A DNA stretch of 27,306 bases from NCBI GenBank assembly GCA_046546235.1, contig JBKGYG010000020.1:1-27306 (forward strand), given 5' to 3'. A program made the position numbers and the translations under genes. The notes beneath the pieces are model-generated. The model ran no database searches. It was not told the origin of the DNA and saw nothing but the letters and a program-made list of their open reading frames with translations. The DNA comes from JBKGYG01 sp046546235 (GTDB taxonomy: Bacteria; Bacillota; Clostridia; Lachnospirales; DSM-24629). Below are positions 15,015-23,311 of this stretch, piece after piece; position 1 is the stretch's first letter; the number at the start of each line of letters is the position of its first letter.

Positions 15015-15614
15015 TTATATCAACTTAGACAATCCTAAGAAAATCAGAATTAGTCCCGATATCCAAAATGGTTTTATTCTTCTATTAGTAGATTTTATTT
15101 TTCTTGCTAATATAGCTCCAGATGTTAAAGAAAAAATATTAAATAAAAAAGCAAAAAAGATTGTTAAAATAAAATTAACATTTCCCATAGCACTTCCAAA
15201 ACCAACCCCAATAGAGTCCAAAGAAAGCATAACACCTAAGCAAAAAGCTTCTCTACATTTAATTATTTTAACATTATTTTTTACCTTGCATATCCTTAGT
15301 GTACTCTTGTTATCATCATTCTGCAAATCAGTTTTCTTATTTTTTAAATATCCGTCAATAATTAAGGAGGAGCCTAATCCAACCAAAATCACAAAACTTA
15401 AAAGCGTTGAAACACTTTCAAACAAAAGGTCCTCTACTACTTTTCCTAAAAACATAGCAATTGCAAGAAAAGTTACTGAAATCAAGCTAATAATTAATTG
15501 TGACCCTTTTGAAATCTTAATATTATTTATCTCGTAAGATATTGACAACACAAAAGCATCAATACAAATTGCAATAGCAATAAATAATTCCTCAAAAATA
15601 TCCATCACGCCCAA
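15015..15614 (-). CDS. ytaF: Sporulation membrane protein YtaF (MntP-like)
   Basis: A membrane protein of 199 residues with about six hydrophobic segments in two related halves. AIAICIDAFVLSISYEINN near the N-terminus and LGVMLSLDSIGVGFGSAMGN in the second half match the conserved Asp-containing helices of the MntP/YtaF family. A charged loop (about 90-115) separates the halves. YtaF proteins are named for their link to sporulation; MntP proteins export manganese. Which applies cannot be settled by eye, but the length and the IDAFVLS/LDSIGVG blocks favour YtaF. TTG at 15614 has AAGG about 7 nt upstream; ATG at 15605 is the alternative. Confidence 0.82.
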   Translation of the reverse strand: MGVMDIFEELFIAIAICIDAFVLSISYEINNIKISKGSQLIISLISVTFLAIAMFLGKVVEDLLFESVSTLLSFVILVGLGSSLIIDGYLKNKKTDLQNDDNKSTLRICKVKNNVKIIKCREAFCLGVMLSLDSIGVGFGSAMGNVNFILTIFFAFLFNIFSLTSGAILARKIKSTNRRIKPFWISGLILIFLGLSKLI

Positions 15615-15750
15615 ATAAGTACCTTACTAAATATAATATTCTACTTAATAGCCACGTGACACTAAAACGTTACTTCAAATTCATTCATAATAATTAAGAT
15701 TAAACTTTTTCAATGGTCTCAGATGATTATTATCCATGTAATGGAGATTT

Positions 15751-17490
15751 TTAAACTATTATTCCATCTACAACATTCATTACTCCATCAATTAAATTTT
15801 TGATTTTTTTATTTGAATCTTCCAAGGAATCCCCTTTTACTCCAAAGTACAACTTAATCTTAGGCTCTGTTCCAGAAGGTCTTACACAGAACCAAGCATC
15901 ATTATTTAATTCAAAATATAACACATTAGACTTTGGTAAACCTGTTGATTCAATTTCTCCTGTATCTATTTTCTTTATTTCCCCTGTCTGATAATCCCTT
16001 ATTGCAACTACCATATAACTTCCTACTTGAGTTGGCACATCAGTTCTAAGTGTTTCTAAGATATTTTGAATCTTTTCCATACCTTCAATACCTTTTAACG
16101 TTATTGACTTAAGTTCTTCCCTATAATAACCATATTTTTCATACAAGTCTATCATAGCTTCCCAAAGAGTTAACCCTTTAGTCTTATAGTAAGCAGCTGC
16201 CTCACAAAGAGTCATTGTTGATACTACGGCATCTTTATCTCTTGCATGCGTTCCAATTAAAGCACCATAACTTTCTTCAAATCCAAATAAATATTCAAAT
16301 TTACCAGTTTCCTCAAATTCTTTTATTTTCTCTCCGATATATTTAAATCCTGTTAAAACCTCCATCAACTTAACTCCATAATATTTTGCAACTGCATCTG
16401 CCATATTTGTTGAAACAATAGTTTTTATCAATGCTCCATTTGAAGGAAATGTACTATTTTCTATTTTTTGAGAGATAATATAATCTGCTAATAATACTCC
16501 TGTCATATTACCTGTTAGTTGTATAAACTTACCTTCTTCATTTTTAGCTAAAACACCTAATCTATCACCATCAGGATCGGTAGCCAATATTATATCAGCC
16601 CCTTTTTTTTCTGCAAGTTCTAATGCTAAGTCAAAAACTTTTATATCTTCAGGATTAGGGTATCCCACTGTAGAAAATTCACTGTCTGGTAATTCTTGTT
16701 CAGGCACAACATAAACTTTATTAAACCCTATTTCTTTTAATATCCTCCTAATAGGAATATTACCTGTGCCATGAAGTGGTGTATATACTATCTTAAGTGA
16801 ATCTGATTTTTTATCTATCGAATCTTGGTTTATTACAAGTTTTTTCAATTCATGTATATATTTATCATCAATATCTTTTCCAATAATATTATATAGTCCT
16901 TTTCCCTTTGCATCCTCTAAGTCCATCACTTTAACTTCTTCATAAGTTTTAACATTATATACTTCATCAATAATCTCTTTATCTCTCGGTGATGCTATCT
17001 GTGCTCCATCTTCCCAATAAACTTTGTATCCATTGTATTCTGGAGGATTATGACTAGCTGTCACAACAATTCCAGCTATGCAACCCAATTCCCTTACAGC
17101 AAATGATAATTCTGGCGTAGGTCTTAAGCTTTCAAACACATAAGCTTTTACTCCATTTGCACAAAGAACTAAAGCTGCTTCTCTTGAAAATTCTGGAGAC
17201 ATCCTCCTAGAATCATAAGCAATTGCTACACCTTTATTTATAGCACTTTCTCCATGCTTCTTTATATAATTAGCCAGTCCTTGTGTAGCTTTTCTAACCG
17301 TATATATATTCATACGATTTGTCCCTGCACCAATGACTCCTCTAAGACCTCCTGTGCCGAATTCAAGGTCTTTATAAAACCTTTCTTTAATTCCGTCTTC
17401 ATCATCTTTAATCTCTAATAATTCCTCTTTTGTTTTCTTATCAAAGGATTCTCCATTTAGCCATTCCTCGTACCTTTTTAAATACTCCAT
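15751..17490 (-). CDS. pgcA: Phosphoglucomutase/phosphomannomutase (phosphohexomutase family)
   Basis: Interconverts hexose 1- and 6-phosphates, with glucose-6-P to glucose-1-P the likely reaction. The 579 residues match the long alpha-PGM type of Firmicutes (PgcA). All four active-site loops are visible: TASHNPP with phosphoserine Ser146, metal-binding DPDGDR (305-310), sugar-binding GFEESYG (403-409) and phosphate-binding RPSGTEPK near residue 545. Two early family blocks, FGTGGLRGVIGAGTNRMN and AYDSRRMS, are also present. GGAGGG precedes the ATG. Its product would feed galU at the far left of the window. The symbol follows the Bacillus homologue and is less certain than the family. Confidence 0.92.
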   Translation of the reverse strand: MEYLKRYEEWLNGESFDKKTKEELLEIKDDEDGIKERFYKDLEFGTGGLRGVIGAGTNRMNIYTVRKATQGLANYIKKHGESAINKGVAIAYDSRRMSPEFSREAALVLCANGVKAYVFESLRPTPELSFAVRELGCIAGIVVTASHNPPEYNGYKVYWEDGAQIASPRDKEIIDEVYNVKTYEEVKVMDLEDAKGKGLYNIIGKDIDDKYIHELKKLVINQDSIDKKSDSLKIVYTPLHGTGNIPIRRILKEIGFNKVYVVPEQELPDSEFSTVGYPNPEDIKVFDLALELAEKKGADIILATDPDGDRLGVLAKNEEGKFIQLTGNMTGVLLADYIISQKIENSTFPSNGALIKTIVSTNMADAVAKYYGVKLMEVLTGFKYIGEKIKEFEETGKFEYLFGFEESYGALIGTHARDKDAVVSTMTLCEAAAYYKTKGLTLWEAMIDLYEKYGYYREELKSITLKGIEGMEKIQNILETLRTDVPTQVGSYMVVAIRDYQTGEIKKIDTGEIESTGLPKSNVLYFELNNDAWFCVRPSGTEPKIKLYFGVKGDSLEDSNKKIKNLIDGVMNVVDGIIV

Positions 17491-17517
17491 TGCCTTCCCT
17501 CCATTTTTCCTTTAGAA

Positions 17518-17535
17518 ATTTAATAATTATTAAAT
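17518..17535. repeat. 18-bp AT-only palindrome upstream of the phosphohexomutase gene
   Basis: A perfect 18-bp palindrome made only of A and T lies between the PEGA lipoprotein stop and the mutase ribosome site. It could be an operator or chance in AT-rich DNA. It is not a convincing terminator. Confidence 0.45.
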
Positions 17536-17541
17536 CTCATG

Positions 17542-18852
17542 TTAGTTATCATAAGCATCGTTAGGTGGATTGTTTGTATCCCCTCCTGTATCATTATCTC
17601 CTGTATGATTATCTCCTGTTGAATCATTATCATCTTGCATTTCTACCAAATCAGGAAATGACATAAAACTATCTCTCTCATTATCTTGTATAGTTATATT
17701 ATATAGCTTTGAATAATAACCGTCGTTTCTCAAAGTAATACTATAATCTCCTGGCTCTATTGGCACCGAAACAGGTATATTACCAATATAATCTCCATCT
17801 ATATATATCTCTGTATTAATTGGTTCATTAACATGTAAATACTTTGATTTCTTTTCTAAAGAAATATTATAATCCATACTAGGTTTCTCGAGAGTAATAG
17901 TTTCTTCATATCTTGAATACCCATCTTTTTCAGCAACTATTACATAATCACCAAAAGGCAGTTTTATAGGTTCTTCTAAGTCATCTTGTCTTTCGCCATT
18001 AATGTAGACTCTTGCATCACTTTCTGATACAGTTATATTCAACTCCCCTTCTTTTGGAGAATCAGTTGCCAAATCAATAATTACCTCTTGATCTTTTTCT
18101 ATCATTATCTGTTTTTGTATTGGCTCATTACCTTCTTTATCAATAACCACATCAAAAACCCCAACTTCTACGGGCAAACTCATATCTTCAGTAATAGTTT
18201 CAATAATATTAGAACCTATTTCAAGTGTTCCACCAATAAAATAATCATGATTTTTTAAAGTAACATATCCATGTGGATTTTCCATTATAACAACCCACAA
18301 TTTATCTTTATATCCTTTTAGTGTCACTCTATCTGTTGAAGTTATTTCACCAATTTCTATTGCTTTCCCATTATAAAGTACCATTAGTTCTTCATTATAC
18401 TCAAATGAATCATTCCCTCTACGAACAACTTTATTATCCGTATCCACATTTACTCCTGTTATATTATCATACTCCCAGACTTCTGCTGTAATATTAACAT
18501 ATTCAGGTATTAACGTATCTTGTTCATATTTTACCTTCACCATATCTCCATTCTTAATCTGCGCTAATGTTATAGTCTCTCCATATTTATTATTCAAATC
18601 AACTGCACCATCTATCTTAAGTGGTATAAGTTCTTCATCTTCAATATCATAAAAAAATATTTTTTTGTTTACAGAATCTACATTTTTAACTACTCCAATA
18701 GACCTTTCAAACACCTTAGAAGTATTTTCATCCTCTTCACTAATCGGTATTGGTGTAGTACTATTATCCTTTTTAGTACATCCTGTTATTCCAATCGCTA
18801 TAATAAGTAATGCTTGTATAATTAATATCCTTCTTCCTTTGAATAATTCCAA
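17542..18852 (-). CDS. Lipoprotein with two C-terminal PEGA domains
   Basis: A lipoprotein of 436 residues. The signal ends in lipobox ITGC (Cys about residue 25). A long beta-rich region without a family I recognise (about 40-265) precedes two PEGA repeats: roughly 270-325, with DARVYINGERQDDLEEPIKL and GDYVIVAEKDGY, and roughly 338-392, with TEIYIDGDYIGNIPVSVPIE and GDYSITLRNDGY. The last 30 residues are rich in Asp, Asn, Thr and Gly, a probably disordered tail. PEGA domains are common on bacterial surface proteins. I choose TTG 18852 because GAGG stands 8 nt upstream; GTG 18861 abuts it. It starts 5 bp after the stop of the ligase-like gene, so the two form one unit. Confidence 0.85.
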   Translation of the reverse strand: MELFKGRRILIIQALLIIAIGITGCTKKDNSTTPIPISEEDENTSKVFERSIGVVKNVDSVNKKIFFYDIEDEELIPLKIDGAVDLNNKYGETITLAQIKNGDMVKVKYEQDTLIPEYVNITAEVWEYDNITGVNVDTDNKVVRRGNDSFEYNEELMVLYNGKAIEIGEITSTDRVTLKGYKDKLWVVIMENPHGYVTLKNHDYFIGGTLEIGSNIIETITEDMSLPVEVGVFDVVIDKEGNEPIQKQIMIEKDQEVIIDLATDSPKEGELNITVSESDARVYINGERQDDLEEPIKLPFGDYVIVAEKDGYSRYEETITLEKPSMDYNISLEKKSKYLHVNEPINTEIYIDGDYIGNIPVSVPIEPGDYSITLRNDGYYSKLYNITIQDNERDSFMSFPDLVEMQDDNDSTGDNHTGDNDTGGDTNNPPNDAYDN

Positions 18853-18857
18853 ACTGT

Positions 18858-20573
18858 TCACCTCATTTCATTATATTGTTCTATTGCCCATGATACTCTT
18901 TCTTTAATTATTTCCGTTTGATATATCGTAGGGGCATGCTTTATATTATAAGCTTTTTTATCTATTCGGAATTTTATATCTTCAATATAATCTATCACAT
19001 TTATGAGCTCAATCAAGTAAGTCTTCATTTTTGTTTTATTAGCTAATATCATTTGTTCTTCAATAGCCAAAACCAAAAAGCTTGTATATTCCTCTATATA
19101 TGTCATATTAAGGGGGTCAAGATACATTGCTTTTTTTATTGCATCAACTCCTAAATCATATTCCTTTGTATATTTATAATACTCTGCTTGTGTTAAATAT
19201 GCTTCTAAAACATATATATTGTCTTTGATTATATTTTGAGATATTTTGTAAGAATGTTCTAACCTATCCTCTTTTAATTCTCTCATTTGTTGTTTCTTTG
19301 ATTCTGTATAGAACGGATACATATCCGCAACTAATTCGTGTTTATTTATGTAAGCTCCATATGAAACAGCCCCCATATAACTATAAGTAAAAATACTAAT
19401 TGATATTATAATACAAAATACAGAAAAAGCAAATTGATTTAATGAAATTTTAATTGTATCGTAAGGTAGAATTAAAACTATTAAAAGTAATGTAATAGTA
19501 AATTGAAAATCGAAATCAATTAATGCATGTCCAAAAACAAGTAACAAAATTAATTTATCTCTCACTGATACTTTTCTATCAAAAAAATTCTTAGCTCCTA
19601 AAAACATAAATAAAAACATTGGGAAAATACCTATATCTAAAGCTATTTGCAAAAATCCATTATGAATATATTTAACATAATAATTTGCCGATTGATATGT
19701 TCGCTGTATATAAAAATATCCTAAATGACCTAATCCAAATATATTGTCTCTAATAATTTGCAACCCATCTTTATAATAGAACAATCTCGTTTGCCATTCA
19801 CTTACTTGAAAAGAAGCATTTCTTACTCTAGTAAAACTTCTATTTAAACCGCTTGCCCATATTAAAAATATACCCAAAAAAGCACCCAATAAACACGTAT
19901 AAAGAATTATCTTTCTATTTTTTTTATTAACATAATAACTTATTAAAACAAAAACAAAACCTAATACATACATACTACGGCTGAAAGTCATAACGAGGGA
20001 TGCCCCTAATATAATACTCCCAACTTGTTGTTTTTTATTAATATTTTTCTCAAAAGCTATTAAAATCAAACAAATAAGAATCCATAAAGCAAAAACATTT
20101 GCATACTGAATAAAAGATTGCATTCTATTCTCTTTACTTATTATAATATCATATAATGGCCCTGTCACTCCAATAGATTTTAATATAACAATAATAATAC
20201 CTGCTAAAGCAAGAACTATTCCACTATATTCAATACATCTAAGATAATAATTTTTATATCTTCCCAAATCAATTTGCATAAGCAAAATATAAAATATATA
20301 GATTGATAACATTTTTAATGCACCCAAAAAAGCCATGCCTTTATCCAAAGCATAGCTTAAAGATAGAAGATAAGATGCTATAACAAAAAAAATAATTAAA
20401 TGATTCATACTGTTACAGAGAATTAACTGTTTGTTTTTAGCAATAATTATTAATAGTAATACCAATAATATTATTGTTACTAGATAATTTTGATGATAAA
20501 AGTATAATCCCATAAAAAAGGGTGCTATAAACAAAACTATACCTACTAAGTCTTCTGTTTTCTTTGGAAACAT
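18858..20573 (-). CDS. O-antigen ligase-like (Wzy_C) membrane protein with a TPR-type tail
   Basis: A polytopic membrane protein of 571 residues with about ten to twelve hydrophobic segments. The central part has the pattern of the O-antigen ligase/polymerase (Wzy_C) superfamily: RMQSFIQYANVFALWILICL, then WQTRLFYYKDGLQIIRDNIF with GLGHLGYF, and YIHNGFLQIALDIGIF, whose His and large outer loop are typical. The C-terminal soluble part (about 470-525) reads as a TPR-like pair (YKYTKEYDLGVDAIKKAMYL, then DPLNMTYIEEY). Such proteins transfer or polymerise glycans on lipid carriers; the substrate here is unknown. The start is ATG 20573, with AAAGGAG at 7 nt. The longer frame to 20627 would begin inside the promoter's -35 box. 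Confidence 0.85.
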   Translation of the reverse strand: MFPKKTEDLVGIVLFIAPFFMGLYFYHQNYLVTIILLVLLLIIIAKNKQLILCNSMNHLIIFFVIASYLLSLSYALDKGMAFLGALKMLSIYIFYILLMQIDLGRYKNYYLRCIEYSGIVLALAGIIIVILKSIGVTGPLYDIIISKENRMQSFIQYANVFALWILICLILIAFEKNINKKQQVGSIILGASLVMTFSRSMYVLGFVFVLISYYVNKKNRKIILYTCLLGAFLGIFLIWASGLNRSFTRVRNASFQVSEWQTRLFYYKDGLQIIRDNIFGLGHLGYFYIQRTYQSANYYVKYIHNGFLQIALDIGIFPMFLFMFLGAKNFFDRKVSVRDKLILLLVFGHALIDFDFQFTITLLLIVLILPYDTIKISLNQFAFSVFCIIISISIFTYSYMGAVSYGAYINKHELVADMYPFYTESKKQQMRELKEDRLEHSYKISQNIIKDNIYVLEAYLTQAEYYKYTKEYDLGVDAIKKAMYLDPLNMTYIEEYTSFLVLAIEEQMILANKTKMKTYLIELINVIDYIEDIKFRIDKKAYNIKHAPTIYQTEIIKERVSWAIEQYNEMR

Positions 20574-20598
20574 ATAAAAACTCCTTTCCCCCTTTCTA

Positions 20599-20627
20599 AT
20601 TATAAGTGATACTTGATATATTTCCAA
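20599..20627 (-). promoter_or_regulatory. Sigma-A promoter of the ligase-like/PEGA operon
   Basis: On the minus strand TTGGAA (20627-20622), 17 bp, then a perfect TATAAT (20604-20599). Start of transcription would be near 20593, leaving a short leader with the AAAGGAG ribosome site. It also decides the start codon of the ligase-like gene. Confidence 0.7.
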
Positions 20628-20657
20628 CTTATTATTTTATCTTAAATAATCCAAAGT

Positions 20658-21647
20658 TTAAATTTTGTTTTTTAGATAATTTAGAAATTGATCTTTGCTA
20701 TTTTGTTGCCCGATTAACTTCTCCATTTTTTCTAAACTTCTTTTTGGATTCCATGCCTTTCTTGTGTTAAAATAATAATTACTTATTTTCCAAAATTTTT
20801 CTGGATATAATAATGAATAATATAAAACTTTCAAACTTTCCCTTTCCAAAGTAAATTTTTTGTTATATGTATCAATCATTTTCATCCCTAAATTATAATT
20901 CCAATTGTTTTTTTCCATCACTTTCCTTATAAATTGATAAAAATCCATAATTTGTAAATCCATACAACTTTTTTCGAAATTAATAGTCATTAAACCTTCT
21001 TTAGTTATTATAACATTATGCTGCGTATATTCTCCGTGACATACTTTTTGTTTTTGTTTTGCCTTTTTAACTAAACCGTAATAATTTGTTTCTTCAAATC
21101 CTGATAAGGAATCACTTGCTTTTTTATAATAATAGTTATAATTCTTTAAAAATAGAATATCAAAATCCGACCAATGACTTTGATTCCTAATGAATTTCCT
21201 AACTTTTTTCAATTCATTTGCATGCCTTTTTAATATAGAAGGTAAATCTCCCAGATTACTATAAATTACTTCATTATCGTAAAATTCAACATTTTGCAGA
21301 ACTTTATGTAATCTTGCAAGATTCTCTACAGCCATCAAAATTTCCATTTCATTAAACAAATCACACTCATGTCCATTACACCAATTTTTAAATATGTACT
21401 TTTTATCATCTTTTTCAAAATATGGTTTCTTATTATGCAAAATAAATTGATCAACATTTGTATATCCATTTTCTATTAAATGCTTTTTTACATAATATTC
21501 AAACCATGTTCGATGAATTGTTGTTTCCATTTCTTTTAATAACTTAATCCCTTTATTTGTTTCACAAATGTAAGCACCTCTGCCTCTATAGGAATTAATA
21601 AGCTTATACCCATATTGTTCTATTATTTTTTGTAGGTTTTCAATCAA
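20658..21647 (-). CDS. CotS family spore coat protein (kinase-fold)
   Basis: A 329-residue protein resembling the CotS/CotI/YsxE family of aminoglycoside-phosphotransferase-like coat proteins. There is no signal peptide. The N-lobe includes YICETNKGIKLLKEME and later KKYIFKNWCNGHECDL, and the catalytic-loop region is VCHGEYTQHNVIITKEG, then MTINFEKSCMDLQIMDFYQF and IRKVMEKNNWN. At the catalytic positions I see Glu in HGE-x4-HN and NFE where active kinases of this fold usually have Asp (HGD, DFD), so activity is uncertain. TTG start at 21647 with AGGAGG 8-9 nt upstream. A sigma-E-like promoter lies about 150 bp upstream. Coat assembly in the mother cell is the likely setting. Confidence 0.83.
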   Translation of the reverse strand: MIENLQKIIEQYGYKLINSYRGRGAYICETNKGIKLLKEMETTIHRTWFEYYVKKHLIENGYTNVDQFILHNKKPYFEKDDKKYIFKNWCNGHECDLFNEMEILMAVENLARLHKVLQNVEFYDNEVIYSNLGDLPSILKRHANELKKVRKFIRNQSHWSDFDILFLKNYNYYYKKASDSLSGFEETNYYGLVKKAKQKQKVCHGEYTQHNVIITKEGLMTINFEKSCMDLQIMDFYQFIRKVMEKNNWNYNLGMKMIDTYNKKFTLERESLKVLYYSLLYPEKFWKISNYYFNTRKAWNPKRSLEKMEKLIGQQNSKDQFLNYLKNKI

Positions 21648-21756
21648 GGCAAATCCCTCCTGCCAAAATACTTATTTACTATTTAATTATTTTTTACCTC
21701 ATATAAAATTATTCAACCCATATCTCCCCAAAGAACTAGCAAAAAATTTTGCATCA

Positions 21757-21831
21757 ATAAAAAAGACCTCATAATCTTTAGAAAAAGTCGGCTACTGTTA
21801 TTTATATGACGCCTTTTCTAAAAATATGAGG
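21757..21831 (-). terminator. Long hairpin terminator of cca
   Basis: On the minus strand the arm near 21831-21808 pairs with the arm near 21790-21767: CCTCATA with TATGAGG at the base, then a run matching TTTAGAAAAG. The loop is about 17-20 nt. A T-rich run (21764-21757) follows. It begins about 33 bp after the cca stop codon. Confidence 0.8.
21801..21829 (-). promoter_or_regulatory. Possible sigma-E promoter of the CotS-like gene
   Basis: On the minus strand TCATATT (21829-21823), 14 bp, then CATATAAA (21808-21801). The -35 box and spacer fit the Bacillus sigma-E consensus (kmATATT-N14/15-CATACAHT), and the -10 box fits at six of eight positions. It overlaps the 5' arm of the cca terminator. 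Mother-cell expression would suit a coat gene, but this is a prediction from AT-rich sequence. Confidence 0.42.
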
Positions 21832-21863
21832 ACAGCTTAACTAGAATTTATTGTTTTTCTTAT

Positions 21864-23195
21864 TTAATTTATATATTTCTTAACCAAGTCTATCAATAAT
21901 TTTTTTTTATTAAGTTCCGGTTTCTCTATAACCGCTTCTAATAAATAGCTTAATATCTTTCCTATTTCCTTGCCTTGTTTAATTCCTAAATCAATAATAT
22001 CTTTGCCAGTAATATCTAATTGTTTTATTGTAAAACATTGCTTCTGAGCTTTTATATAATTATATGTCTTTTCAATTTCATTTATTTTTATTAATTTTTC
22101 TTTTCTTTTATATTCACTTTGAGCCCTTATATCTGCTTCTTGAACCTTTAAGAACAAAGTAAAAATATCATCTCCAATTTTATTCAATGCTTTTCTAACT
22201 GCTTTTGGGGAAGGCTCAAAGCGATAATCATGGTATAATATTAATCGAGTAATAATATCTATAGAACGATTATCAAACTTTAATCTTTTTAATATAACTT
22301 TTGCTATATCATAACTTTTTTTTGCATGGCCGTAGAAATGATCAATACCCTTTTCATCAGTTGTTTTTTTCTGTGGTTTTGCAATATCATGAAGGAGCAT
22401 TGTCCAACGCAACTCAGAAATGTTACTTATATGCTCCAGAGTTTTTAGTATATGTTCCCCAACGGAATATTTATGATGAGGGTTATTCTGAGAAGTATTA
22501 AAGCAAGGTATAAACTCAGGCATAATGTGCTCTAATAAATTTAATTCATATAATTTTTTAAACTTGTATGGTTGATTCGATGTAATGAGTTTTGTTAATT
22601 CAACATTAATCCTCTCAACACTAATTCTTTTTATAAGATGTGCATCTTGTTTAATTGCTTCTTCTGTATTTCCATGAATATTAAAATTAAGTTGCGCCGA
22701 AAATCTAATAGCTCGTAACATTCTAAGAGCATCTTCGTTAAATCTTTCTTTTGAGTTACCAACACATCTAATTAAACCGTTATTCAAATCTTCTTTGCCG
22801 TTGAATACATCTATCAACTCATCTTCTTCATTATATGCCATTGCATTTATAGTAAAATCTCTTCTTTTTAAATCTTCAACAATATCTCTTGTAAATTCCA
22901 CCGTTTTAGGGCGTCTATTATCTTCATATTTACCATCAATACGATACGTAGTCACTTCATATGGCTCATTATCTATAATAACAGTAACTGTTCCATGCTT
23001 TAATCCCGTATCTATTGTTTTACTAAATAACCTTTTTATCTCGCTTGGTTTTGCTGAAGTAGTTATATCCCAATCATCTGGATTTTTTCCTAATATACTA
23101 TCCCTTACACAACCTCCTACTATGTAAGCACCAAAGCCTTCTGACATAAGAGTATCAATTATATATTTTACTGATGTTGGCATCATTATCTTCAT
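21864..23195 (-). CDS. cca: CCA-adding tRNA nucleotidyltransferase with HD domain
   Basis: Adds or repairs the 3' CCA of tRNAs. The class II nucleotidyltransferase head is plain: VGGCVRDSILGKNPDDWDIT (about 26-45) with the metal-binding DWD, KRRDFTINAMAYN (110-122) and NEDALRMLRAIRFSAQL (153-169). A C-terminal HD domain carries HKYSVGEHIL and LLHDIAKP (His269-Asp270), followed by HFYGHAKKS and YHDYRF. The 443-residue length fits HD-containing enzymes of Clostridia. GGTGA precedes the ATG. It follows the ABC permease gene by 116 bp and ends in a long hairpin terminator. Confidence 0.95.
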   Translation of the reverse strand: MKIMMPTSVKYIIDTLMSEGFGAYIVGGCVRDSILGKNPDDWDITTSAKPSEIKRLFSKTIDTGLKHGTVTVIIDNEPYEVTTYRIDGKYEDNRRPKTVEFTRDIVEDLKRRDFTINAMAYNEEDELIDVFNGKEDLNNGLIRCVGNSKERFNEDALRMLRAIRFSAQLNFNIHGNTEEAIKQDAHLIKRISVERINVELTKLITSNQPYKFKKLYELNLLEHIMPEFIPCFNTSQNNPHHKYSVGEHILKTLEHISNISELRWTMLLHDIAKPQKKTTDEKGIDHFYGHAKKSYDIAKVILKRLKFDNRSIDIITRLILYHDYRFEPSPKAVRKALNKIGDDIFTLFLKVQEADIRAQSEYKRKEKLIKINEIEKTYNYIKAQKQCFTIKQLDITGKDIIDLGIKQGKEIGKILSYLLEAVIEKPELNKKKLLIDLVKKYIN

Positions 23196-23311
23196 TTTAT
23201 CACCATTTCTTTACCTATCTATTTTTAACATTACATATTCCTTAGTATAATATCATAACAAAACTTACTTGAATAGGCTAAAGAGAAAAGTGACTTGTAA
23301 ATAATTTAAAT

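Noticed and set aside
14989..15537. Plus-strand frame of 182 codons
   Set aside because: It is antisense to ytaF, whose protein fits a known family over its full length. The plus-strand product is low-complexity and unlike any family I know.
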